Origin: Fibrobacter sp. UWH4
GTDB lineage: Bacteria; Fibrobacterota; Fibrobacteria; Fibrobacterales; Fibrobacteraceae
Direction: 5' to 3'
Length of the DNA stretch: 64,000 bases
Assembly: GCF_900142475.1 (NCBI RefSeq)
Contig: NZ_FRAY01000005.1
Span: 310,001 to 374,000 of the forward strand
The translations under genes were made by a program, and so were the position numbers. Position 1 is the first letter of the stretch. Each line of letters starts with the position of its first letter. The notes beneath the pieces were generated by a model. It worked only from the letters and a program-made list of their open reading frames with translations. It had not been told where the DNA came from and ran no database searches. Shown here in pieces: positions 51,612 to 58,611 of this stretch.

Positions 51612-53674
51612 TATTTACCACCTTTTTTCAGTTGGTAAAAATCTTCTGTAACAGCAATGTCGTTCTCGGAAAGTCCGTTGCTTTTGTCTTTGCGATCATC
51701 AACATTCACATAGAGTTGGTTTAAATCTAACATCCGTGCAAACATCTCTTTTTGTTTCTTGAGCGATTGCTTTTGAAATTGGATACTTTCGATTTCTTTA
51801 CTGAATTCTTTTACGCGAACATTATAATGCAAGAAATACTTGGAGCAGAGTGTTTTAAATAGTTTTACCAATTCTTCATAAGATTTGCAAGCAGAAATTT
51901 GTTCCATCGCCATTTCATTTTTCTTGGCAAGTTCCAGATAGACGAAAGAGCCTCCACCTTGCCAATTGACTGATTTTGAAATGCCGCCGTTTTCTCCTTC
52001 AAGTACTTTTTTCATCCTCCTTAACGTTTCTGTTTCTATATAATCCATCTGATCAACGCCAATATATTGCCTATTCATCTTTTGTGCAACAGCTGCCGTA
52101 GTTCCGCTTCCAAGAAAGAAGTCCATAATTAAATCATTTTCTTGTGTCATGGCACGAACGAAAAAAGCAACAACGCTTTCTGGTTTTGAATTGGTAAAGT
52201 TTATTCCCATGTTTTTCAGATGGGTGCTAGCATCTTCATTTGAACCAACTCCTATTGCTTTTGATAAATATTGTTCGTCAATAAATTTCTCTGGAGCCAT
52301 CGCTTTTTCTTGAGGCATTTGAACACGAACGGAAAATTTTTTTGATTTAACAAGGAAATAACATCCTGCATTCCAATTTTCTTCAAGAGTTTCTTGAGCC
52401 CATGTAAACTCCCCTCTCAAAACCACTTCATTTGTGTTTATCCCGTTTTTAACTATAACAGGAGTAATCAATTCGACCCTGTCTGGTTTGCCAGGCTGAT
52501 ATGTACCATCGCCGATGTTAAATTTGATTGACCCTTTAGGAAAAGCCAAATTATGAATGCTGTTTCCCGTATGTAGTATGGGAGCATCTCCGTTTTCCGT
52601 ATTTTTGCCAATATATTTTTGCGATGTATTTTTATTCTTTTCAAAACAAATTATGTATTCAACGGCGGAACGGCTTTTGTTTGAGAGCGAATCAGGATTA
52701 TCGGTATTTTTCCAAATGAAAGTTTCTACAAAATTTTTTGCACCAAATAGCTCTTCCATTAAAACTTTCAGCCAGTGAATAGCGTCTTCTTTTATATGGC
52801 AAAGAAGAATGCCTTCATTTTCGAGCAGATCCCATGCAAGTTTCAATCGGTCTCTCATAAAAACAAGCCAGGTACTCAATCTGAAATTTGAGTTATAACA
52901 AAAAGTATCATTTGGCTTTGGTTTAGTGAAATAATACGGGGAATCAGTGTAAACCAACTTCACTTTCTCTGCAAATTCTTCTTTGAGTGATTGCAGGGCA
53001 AGCAAGTTGTTTCCTTTGATAATCAAATTATCCGTAATCGTATCCTCGGCAAGACCTCGTTTCTTATTTATTTCTGCGTCACGATTAAATGAATTAAATA
53101 CGGATTCTTTTACCTTTTTATTTTTCCCTAGTTCAAAACGCTTTGCATTACAAAATGCTTTGGGTGAAAAAAGATTATCAATTTCGTCGCGAGCAAGAAC
53201 TTCATTGAAAAAGACTTCACGGCGTTTGCCCTGTCTCTCAATGTATTTATCATTTTTTTTATCAAACTCGTAATAAGTATCGTCTCCATCTTCTTTGCGC
53301 TGTCCGCCTTCTAACACACAATCTTTAAATGGAAAATTGAGCACCACTTCGTCCCGATCAATAAGGGATATATCCCCAGAGTACAAACCAATTTGACCGA
53401 GATACTTTGAGTAAGAATTACATCCTGAGTTGTATTCCAAAAATTCCTTAAATTGAGCGGTATTAAAGACAAAACTATCCAAGATGGGTGTGAAGAAAGT
53501 TTTTTTAGTCTGTTTGTTTTTGAGGAGCAGCTCAATAAGCTTCACATCGCCGCGTTCGGCATAATCCTTTATCACATTGACTTTGAGGTGTTTTTCACTG
53601 TCAACGAATTCAGGAACAGAAGAGAGGAGTTCTTCTACCTTAGACTTGAGTGCATTAGTTTCTAGTTCCACCAT
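51611..53674 (-). CDS. mod: Type III DNA adenine methyltransferase (Mod)
   Basis: 687 aa. Motif I: LIMDFFLGSGTTAAVAQKMNRQYIGVDQMD. The catalytic motif IV reads VYTDSPYYFTKPKP, i.e. DSPY where DPPY is usual. The stretch between (about 200 residues) should hold the target-recognition part. RBS AAGGA. Methylates and recognises the site also cut by Res. An RNA element ending in a U-tract lies ~80 nt upstream. Confidence 0.9.
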   Translation of the reverse strand: MVELETNALKSKVEELLSSVPEFVDSEKHLKVNVIKDYAERGDVKLIELLLKNKQTKKTFFTPILDSFVFNTAQFKEFLEYNSGCNSYSKYLGQIGLYSGDISLIDRDEVVLNFPFKDCVLEGGQRKEDGDDTYYEFDKKNDKYIERQGKRREVFFNEVLARDEIDNLFSPKAFCNAKRFELGKNKKVKESVFNSFNRDAEINKKRGLAEDTITDNLIIKGNNLLALQSLKEEFAEKVKLVYTDSPYYFTKPKPNDTFCYNSNFRLSTWLVFMRDRLKLAWDLLENEGILLCHIKEDAIHWLKVLMEELFGAKNFVETFIWKNTDNPDSLSNKSRSAVEYIICFEKNKNTSQKYIGKNTENGDAPILHTGNSIHNLAFPKGSIKFNIGDGTYQPGKPDRVELITPVIVKNGINTNEVVLRGEFTWAQETLEENWNAGCYFLVKSKKFSVRVQMPQEKAMAPEKFIDEQYLSKAIGVGSNEDASTHLKNMGINFTNSKPESVVAFFVRAMTQENDLIMDFFLGSGTTAAVAQKMNRQYIGVDQMDYIETETLRRMKKVLEGENGGISKSVNWQGGGSFVYLELAKKNEMAMEQISACKSYEELVKLFKTLCSKYFLHYNVRVKEFSKEIESIQFQKQSLKKQKEMFARMLDLNQLYVNVDDRKDKSNGLSENDIAVTEDFYQLKKGGK

Positions 53675-53756
53675 ATTTTGTTCCTTATCAAGAGTTGTTT
53701 GAATCCGCTCTTGTTCAAGTGCTCAAAGGGAACTCTGGCCAAAATCGTTGGAAAAA

Positions 53757-53970
53757 CAAAAAAGGCGTGGAGTCGTCATAGTGCTTACCGCTACTGAGGG
53801 CTACCACACCCTGTTGATTGATAAGCACAAACGACCCACGCCCCAGATGGGACGTGAGCGTTCGTCTTATTCTCAATCAACGTAAAAGTGGTAGTTTCAG
53901 TAGCGAGAATAAGAGTCGAAACTCAAAAAAACCGGCCGCTCCGAACCATTCGGTACGGGGCTATGTCATG
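53757..53970 (-). ncRNA. Structured RNA element, copy A (upstream of mod)
   Basis: Paralogous to 55566-55772. Conserved ~205-nt sequence read on the minus strand from TGACATAGCCCCG to CCACGCC followed by U7 at 53757-53763. Helices (plus coordinates): 53789-53797 with 53897-53905 (9 bp), 53801-53807 with 53888-53894 (7 bp), 53813-53821 with 53873-53881 (9 bp), a bulged helix 53764-53775 with 53832-53842 that crosses these (pseudoknot), 53866-53874 with 53905-53913, a hairpin 53938-53961 and an alternative hairpin 53837-53856. A TATCAT at the expected -10 position precedes it. No protein frame fits; no known RNA family recognised. Confidence 0.75.
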
Positions 53971-54005
53971 GAAAATGATAGTAAAAAAAACAAAGAATAA
54001 GGCGA

Positions 54006-54365
54006 TTAGAACCAGAAATAGACTGGTTTGCCCATTTCCTTCGCCTTGTGTAACGCCTGCATCAGTTTTTCAAACGCGGCCTTCTCCAGTTCACCGGTTT
54101 TCTTGTTTCGGAAACTTTCGGCGATGGCGATAGCCGCGTCGACCTTGCCTGCAGGAAGCTCTTCGTTTTCGTAACGGTCGATAAGCGTTTCCAGTTTCTC
54201 GTTGAATGCGCTATAGATGTCCCATAAGGTCTCGTTTTCCCTTTCGAACATTTTGAACTGCACAAAATGGTGCAACTGGCGGTGTTCCGGATCAGTATTT
54301 ACATATATGGTCCAGTCATCATTCAAATCGTGAATTGGGATAAAGATTTCGTCGTAGCGTTCCAT
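54006..54365 (-). CDS. Hypothetical protein, third gene of DUF4417 operon
   Basis: 119 aa, acidic, starts MERYDEIFIPIHDLNDDWTIY, with a helical second half (LPAGKVDAAIAIAESFRN ... LMQALHKAKEMG). The start overlaps the stop of the preceding gene as TAATG. Size, acidity and position suggest an antitoxin- or immunity-like protein; this is inferred. No family recognised. Confidence 0.65.
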   Translation of the reverse strand: MERYDEIFIPIHDLNDDWTIYVNTDPEHRQLHHFVQFKMFERENETLWDIYSAFNEKLETLIDRYENEELPAGKVDAAIAIAESFRNKKTGELEKAAFEKLMQALHKAKEMGKPVYFWF

Positions 54366-54784
54366 TACATTTCACTCCTGTATTTAATCCTGAAATGAGT
54401 TAATGCTTCTCGCTTGGCTTTTGGCCGACCATGCTGTTTGCCATTTGCGTCAATATAATTTCGCACATCTTTACCATGTATGTCAAGATACAAATTATAT
54501 GGAACGCTTTTATCCTGTAGTCGCAGATAACCTCCACCGATATCGGCTACTACGGAAATTTTCGTTTTTTCGTTATGCCACTCGACCTTGTTGCCATGAA
54601 CTTCTGCATGGGCATCGGGTGCAAATTGACTGATAATCTCGTTGATGTTCACCGATGTCCATTCCTCGGAATGGGCAATGTTCCTTTTCTTGCCTTGCAT
54701 GATTTTTTCCATTAATTCAGAATCATGCTTTGCAAATTCCCTCTGGGCATCAACCGACGACGAGTACACATCTTTTGAGTCCAT
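54365..54784 (-). CDS. Hypothetical protein, second gene of DUF4417 operon
   Basis: 139 aa. The second half (KTKISVVADIGGGYLRLQDKSVPYNLYLDIHGKDVRNYID ... GRPKAKREALTHFRI) resembles C-terminal domains of MuF-type or polymorphic toxins by its pattern ending in THF(R/K)I; this resemblance is from memory. Starts at the TAATG overlap with the DUF4417 gene and ends in one with the third gene. Confidence 0.65.
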   Translation of the reverse strand: MDSKDVYSSSVDAQREFAKHDSELMEKIMQGKKRNIAHSEEWTSVNINEIISQFAPDAHAEVHGNKVEWHNEKTKISVVADIGGGYLRLQDKSVPYNLYLDIHGKDVRNYIDANGKQHGRPKAKREALTHFRIKYRSEM

Positions 54785-55458
54785 TACTTCTTCCTCCTTT
54801 GTGCAGACAGGGCGTAACTTCGGGTTCGAAAATCTGTAACGACATTGTATTCTACTCCTTGTTCAAGCATCAGTCGTTCATATTCCTTTCTAAGCGGGCC
54901 GTAGATTGTTAAATGTGAAGGTCTTGCTATCAAAAGTTTCGTCTTGAAGATGAATTCGTGAAGAGGTCGCATTTTTTTAGAGCATCCCAACGTCCCTACG
55001 ACATAGGGAATATTTTTCGGATATGATTCCAGTGCAAATAGAGTTTGCAAGTTTCCTATCCTAAAGTTGGGAATGATCTTTTGTCCCGACAAGGCGACAA
55101 ATGCGGTAGCCAACTGAGAAAGCCATATGTTGAACTTTTGCTGTTGGAAAGGCCATCTTATTCTAGGGCTTAAGTCAAACCCTCCGAATCCCTTGAAAAG
55201 CCCATACAAGTTAATTTCTTCAAAAATACGCTGAAGTCTTCTTTTTATGAACAAGTCATCGGAAAATGAACTCAGCAAGTTCTCATTTGGCTTTTTGCAA
55301 CAACGGATCCTTTGGATTGGTTCTATGAGTGTAGGCGGTTCTTCAAGAATCACCTCCCTGGGAAATACGGGAAAACCGTATCGGTTAAATGGCCATTTCG
55401 CCATTTTTAACTTTGTTCTCAACAAAAGAGCGAGTTCGTATAGATTCATGATTTTCAT
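54784..55458 (-). CDS. DUF4417 protein
   Basis: 224 aa. GLFKGFGGFDLSPRIRWPFQQQKFNIWLSQLATAFVALSGQKIIPNFRIGNLQTLFALESYPKNIPYVVGTLGCSKK ... LLIARPSHLTIYGPLRKEYERL fits the DUF4417 pattern (GTxGC, YG). The ATG at 55458 has AAGGACG upstream; a start at 55497 would add 13 residues. It begins a three-gene operon joined by TAATG overlaps. A structured RNA with its own promoter and U-tract ends ~110 nt before it. Function of DUF4417 is unknown to me. Confidence 0.75.
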   Translation of the reverse strand: MKIMNLYELALLLRTKLKMAKWPFNRYGFPVFPREVILEEPPTLIEPIQRIRCCKKPNENLLSSFSDDLFIKRRLQRIFEEINLYGLFKGFGGFDLSPRIRWPFQQQKFNIWLSQLATAFVALSGQKIIPNFRIGNLQTLFALESYPKNIPYVVGTLGCSKKMRPLHEFIFKTKLLIARPSHLTIYGPLRKEYERLMLEQGVEYNVVTDFRTRSYALSAQRRKK

Positions 55459-55565
55459 AAATCGTCCTTTCTTAGACCATACTTTCCATATTCGCAACTG
55501 GCCTATAGTTGTGAATCGGGGATTCGGTCCTTATTCGACATTTTGTCGCACACATTTTTCAGGAA

Positions 55566-55772
55566 TAAAAAAGGCGTGGTGTCGTATGCACTTACCATTG
55601 CTGCGGGCTACCACACCCTTGACTCAATAAGCACAAACGACCCACGCACCATTAGGCGTGAGCGTCGGTCCTATTCTCGAGTCAATTGAAAGTGGTAGTT
55701 TCAGCAATGAGAATAAGAGACGAATCTCAAAAATTCCGATCGCTCCGCACCATTCGGTGCGGGGCTATGTCA
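55566..55772 (-). ncRNA. Structured RNA element, copy B (upstream of DUF4417 operon)
   Basis: Read on the minus strand it begins TGACATAGCCCCG at ~55772 and ends CCACGCC with a U6 tract at 55567-55572. Helices (plus coordinates): 55596-55603 with 55702-55709 (8 bp), 55608-55614 with 55692-55698 (7 bp), 55619-55625 with 55679-55685 (7 bp), 55638-55647 with 55574-55584 (crossing, pseudoknot), and a hairpin 55745-55762. Compared with copy A, pairs change in both strands: G-C to A-T, C-G to T-A, A-T to G-C in the first helix and T-A to C-G, G-C to C-G in the third. A promoter (55779-55807) fits this start. Confidence 0.78.
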
Positions 55773-55778
55773 ATCTTT

Positions 55779-55807
55779 ATTTTAGTAAAAGGGAGATTCC
55801 CGGTCAA
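55779..55807 (-). promoter_or_regulatory. Near-consensus promoter of RNA copy B
   Basis: On the minus strand TTGACC (55807-55802), a 17-nt spacer and TAAAAT (55784-55779). The expected start is 7 nt downstream, at ~55772, exactly where similarity between the two RNA copies begins. The TTGACC lies inside a GTCATTCCC-type repeat (55791-55819). Confidence 0.75.
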
Positions 55808-55819
55808 GCTGGGAATGAC
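55791..55819. repeat. GTCATTCCC...GGGAATCTCCC repeat
   Basis: GGGAGATTCCCGGTCAAGCT followed by GGGAATGAC; its reverse complement has the GTCAT start of the interspersed repeat family. It supplies the -35 region of the RNA copy B promoter. Confidence 0.7.
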
Positions 55820-55847
55820 AAAATGGGGTGTAAATGGCTAGTTGATT

Positions 55848-55982
55848 CCGTTTGTGTGAAACATTATGTCCGAAAACGGTATTTTTTTTGTTTCACATAA
55901 TTGAAAAGATTGTGCAAATTCTGCGTTTTACGCCGTTTGTGTGAAACATCTATGCTAAAAATTATTCAATACGTTTCACATA
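55848..55982. promoter_or_regulatory. Two pairs of TGTGAAAC/GTTTCACA sites upstream of Fic
   Basis: CCGTTTGTGTGAAACAT occurs identically at 55848-55864 and 55933-55949 (17 nt, 85 bp apart). Each is followed by the inverted partner GTTTCACATA at 55890-55899 and 55973-55982. This two-fold symmetric layout upstream of the Fic gene at 56011 suggests operators. Confidence 0.6.
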
Positions 55983-56010
55983 TTTGTAAAAATAAGCTAT
56001 TTTTATTACT

Positions 56011-56943
56011 ATGGAACACCAAGCCCTGATAGCAGACCTGCTCAACAAAAAGAACATCCTCGTCAAAGACCTGAACAGTCTCGTTTGGGGCAGCATCGAG
56101 GTTCGGGAACGTGATGGAAAGTCCTACATCTACATCCATAAGCGTGACGGCGGCATTTCCAGGACGCGGTTTGTCGGCAACTACTCGGAAGCGCTGTTCA
56201 ACCAGATAACGAAGAACAACATCGAGGCCCGCAGCCTAAAACGGAAAATCCGCGAACTTGCCAAGGAGCTAAAAAAACTAGGATACGAGGAGGGCGAACT
56301 TTCTGAAGCCGTCAAAAAGAACATCGACCTCGCCAAGCGTAACATGGTGGATTCCATCTACAAGCAGGCAAGGCTCGAGGGTATGGCGGTCACGTTCCTG
56401 GACACCGAGACCGTTGTCGAGGGCGGGCAGATAAGTAACCTCTCTGTAGGCGACGTGCAAAAGATCAATAACCTGAAACATGCATGGCAGTTCATCCTTG
56501 ACGAGGGTGTGGTAACCGCCCCCTCGGACTACAACATCCTTTGCTACATCAATAAGCTTGTAGAAGAAGGTTTCTATTACACGGCGGGTGCCCTGAGGGA
56601 CGTGCCCGTGAGTATAGGCGGAACCGCGTGGAAGCCTGAGATTCCTATCGAGGGCGTGGTAAAGAACGATTTGCAAGGAATTCTCGCCATTGAGGACGTG
56701 TACGAGAGGGCTATAAAGGCGCAGCTGTACATTTCAAGGGGTCAGCTTTTTATTGACGGGAACAAGAGGACTGCAACACTCTTCGCGAACCACATCCTGA
56801 TTTCCAACGGTTGCGGTATCATCGTTGTGCCCGAGGAGCTGGTGCCTGAGTACAAGAAATTGCTGATTGCCTTTTACGAGACAAACGACAACACGGCCGT
56901 GTTCAAATTCCTTTTCGACAACTGCCTGTTGAAACTCAAATAA
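56011..56943 (+). CDS. Fic-family protein with altered catalytic His
   Basis: 310 aa. N-terminal charged helical region, an inhibitory-helix-like motif (TVVEGGQ, ~135-140) and the Fic loop at 245-253 reading QLFIDGNKR, where active Fic proteins have HPFxDGNKR/HxFx(D/E)GNGR. The His is replaced by Gln, so AMP transfer should be weak or lost. RTATLFANHILISNG continues the fold. No clear Shine-Dalgarno. It is preceded by a symmetric TGTGAAAC array and followed by an intact Fic/DOC gene. Confidence 0.85.
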   Translation: MEHQALIADLLNKKNILVKDLNSLVWGSIEVRERDGKSYIYIHKRDGGISRTRFVGNYSEALFNQITKNNIEARSLKRKIRELAKELKKLGYEEGELSEAVKKNIDLAKRNMVDSIYKQARLEGMAVTFLDTETVVEGGQISNLSVGDVQKINNLKHAWQFILDEGVVTAPSDYNILCYINKLVEEGFYYTAGALRDVPVSIGGTAWKPEIPIEGVVKNDLQGILAIEDVYERAIKAQLYISRGQLFIDGNKRTATLFANHILISNGCGIIVVPEELVPEYKKLLIAFYETNDNTAVFKFLFDNCLLKLK

Positions 56944-56985
56944 ATTTTTTCGGATATTTTAGGTTTTTGACTTATGTGACAGTAT

Positions 56986-57008
56986 TTGTCGCGTAGGGAA
57001 TGTATATT
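56986..57008 (+). promoter_or_regulatory. Shared island element, copy D
   Basis: GACAGTATTTGTCGC, then 10 nt, then TATATT (57003-57008), 18 nt before the ATG at 57026. Confidence 0.6.
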
Positions 57009-57025
57009 CCCTATTTGGAGGCTTT

Positions 57026-57559
57026 ATGCAGAACGAAAAAGATATGGATACCCTTTCACTAGTTGACGTGGTGACGGATTACGCTTTTGCGCTGGATACG
57101 CTGGACGATTACGACCACCAGCGGCTTGTGCTGCGCAAGTCGGCCAATGCGGAAAAGTTCCATGCGACATACGAGAACGCAATGGCGGCGATTCAGGGGC
57201 TCAAGGAGAAGTTCGGCGGCAGCGAGTTGTTTGCCCATGAGAAGGACGACTCGTTCAAGAGCAGCATTGGGCAGATTTACCAGACCTTCGGAGGAGTGGA
57301 ACTCTACCCGAGCGTGGAACAGAAGGCGGCGATGCTCCTCTATCTCGTCACGAAGAACCATTCGTTCAGCGACGGCAACAAACGCATTGCGGCAACGCTC
57401 TTTCTGTGGTTCCTGCTGAATAACGGCATTTTGTACAGGGCCGACGGTTCCAAGCGAATCGCCGATGCCACACTCGTTACCATGACGCTGATGATTGCCG
57501 AGAGCCGCCCCGAGGACATGGAAATGATGGTGAAGATCGTGGTGAACTTGATGGGGTAA
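57026..57559 (+). CDS. Fic/DOC-type protein
   Basis: 177 aa. Intact Fic loop NHSFSDGNKRIAATLF with the catalytic His, preceded by helical regions (VVTDYAFALDTLDDYDHQRL) as in the C-terminal domain of RhuM/DOC-like proteins. RBS TTGGAGG. It follows the altered Fic gene by 82 bp and has the shared element as its probable promoter. Confidence 0.85.
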   Translation: MQNEKDMDTLSLVDVVTDYAFALDTLDDYDHQRLVLRKSANAEKFHATYENAMAAIQGLKEKFGGSELFAHEKDDSFKSSIGQIYQTFGGVELYPSVEQKAAMLLYLVTKNHSFSDGNKRIAATLFLWFLLNNGILYRADGSKRIADATLVTMTLMIAESRPEDMEMMVKIVVNLMG

Positions 57560-57560
57560 G

Positions 57561-57743
57561 ATTGTCGAATCCCGCAAGAACCTAAATTGCGTTTTGCACG
57601 CAATCAAACCTGCCTTGTGGTTTTACGGCCATTATCACAAGCATTTCGAAGGCGTGGTGCAACACGATGACGCTTCACACGATGCCACGCGGCAAACGCG
57701 CTACATCTGTCTTGATATCGCAGAAATGATGCGGGTGTTTTAA
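57561..57743 (+). pseudogene. Metallophosphoesterase C-terminal remnant
   Basis: An open frame without start codon encodes HAIKPALWFYGHYHKHFEG and ends QTRYICLDIAEMMRVF, the GH(V/Y)H metal motif and end of a calcineurin-like phosphoesterase. The N-terminal metal motifs are missing. A gene fragment left by deletion. Confidence 0.65.
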
Positions 57744-57840
57744 AACCCTTGGCATACGTTAGTATTCCGAATTCAAGGATAATATTGTCATTTGTTGCAA
57801 ATGGAAACTATGTTGTAGGATAGAAAAAAGGAAGGATAGT

Positions 57841-58548
57841 GTGTTTTTTAAAAAGCAAACGTTTGAGCAGGAGGCCCGCAAGTACTGGGAAAAACTTCTT
57901 TGCGGAATACTGGTTCCCGGAGAACGAGGGTGCTCGCCTTCCGAAGGCGAAGTCCTTTGTATGTATAATGACATGAAAACGCGGCATCCTAACTGCGTGT
58001 GCAATATATTGCGGTCGGGGAAAGGCCGAGGCGACGTTTTTCAGCCGGGTGACAAAATAAGCGGAATCAGGATTTCCTTTACGCTTGATGCAGCGTCGTC
58101 TGTTGAGTTTATTTTGGCGTCTTCGCTGTGTTATGTGCATTTTAAAACCGGCGGAATCGCCCCTTTTTCGCGGCGGGTGGATACCTGTGACTTGTCGCCG
58201 ACTATGCGGAATATTGAGGACTTCGTCAACAATTTTCCAGCACACCTTGCGGCGTTTGAAAAGAAGAAAATTGAATTTGAAAAGAAAGCCAAGCTTAAGG
58301 AAATGGCGAAGTTAAGCCTGAAAACATGCGTTTCCCAGATGATGGAGGAATTGGGGTACGGATGGGACTTGGCGGATAAGGGAAAGTTTTTCCTGCTTCG
58401 GGTTACATTGGGCGAAAAACGGATGGTTGAAGTATCGCTAAACGAAAAAAATTTCGCAAAGAGAATTTCTGTCTTACCTGGGATGCTCAAAAAAATTGAA
58501 GGCCTGCTAGAAACGATGCCGTTCCCGGTGAACATCTCGAATTTTTGA
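57841..58548 (+). CDS. Hypothetical protein, 235 aa
   Basis: GTG start with GGAAGGA upstream. Contains a 25-residue Lys-rich helix (FEKKKIEFEKKAKLKEMAKLS). The second part (GWDLADKGKFFLLRVTLGEKRMVEVSLN) is a small alpha/beta domain. No signal peptide. No family recognised. It is the last gene before the recombination/repair genes. Confidence 0.6.
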   Translation: MFFKKQTFEQEARKYWEKLLCGILVPGERGCSPSEGEVLCMYNDMKTRHPNCVCNILRSGKGRGDVFQPGDKISGIRISFTLDAASSVEFILASSLCYVHFKTGGIAPFSRRVDTCDLSPTMRNIEDFVNNFPAHLAAFEKKKIEFEKKAKLKEMAKLSLKTCVSQMMEELGYGWDLADKGKFFLLRVTLGEKRMVEVSLNEKNFAKRISVLPGMLKKIEGLLETMPFPVNISNF

Positions 58549-58611
58549 CAAAAAACCGTTCTTGTGCGATAATAAATGTAAAAACGATAAACGAGTAACT
58601 ATATTCTCACT

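Noticed and set aside
53764-55771. Plus-strand orientation of the RNA elements
   Set aside because: One G-U pair in the terminal hairpin favours plus, but the U-tract at the end, the promoter with 17-bp spacing and the U·G in the alternative hairpin fit minus better.
53757-55772. Retron, group II intron or transposon-guide RNA
   Set aside because: No reverse transcriptase, intron-encoded protein, TnpB or IscB gene is in the window and the copies lack typical intron ends.
55848-55982. 17-bp direct repeat as transposon or att site
   Set aside because: Each copy is paired with an inverted GTTTCACA in front of the Fic gene, which fits operators better; no recombinase is adjacent.
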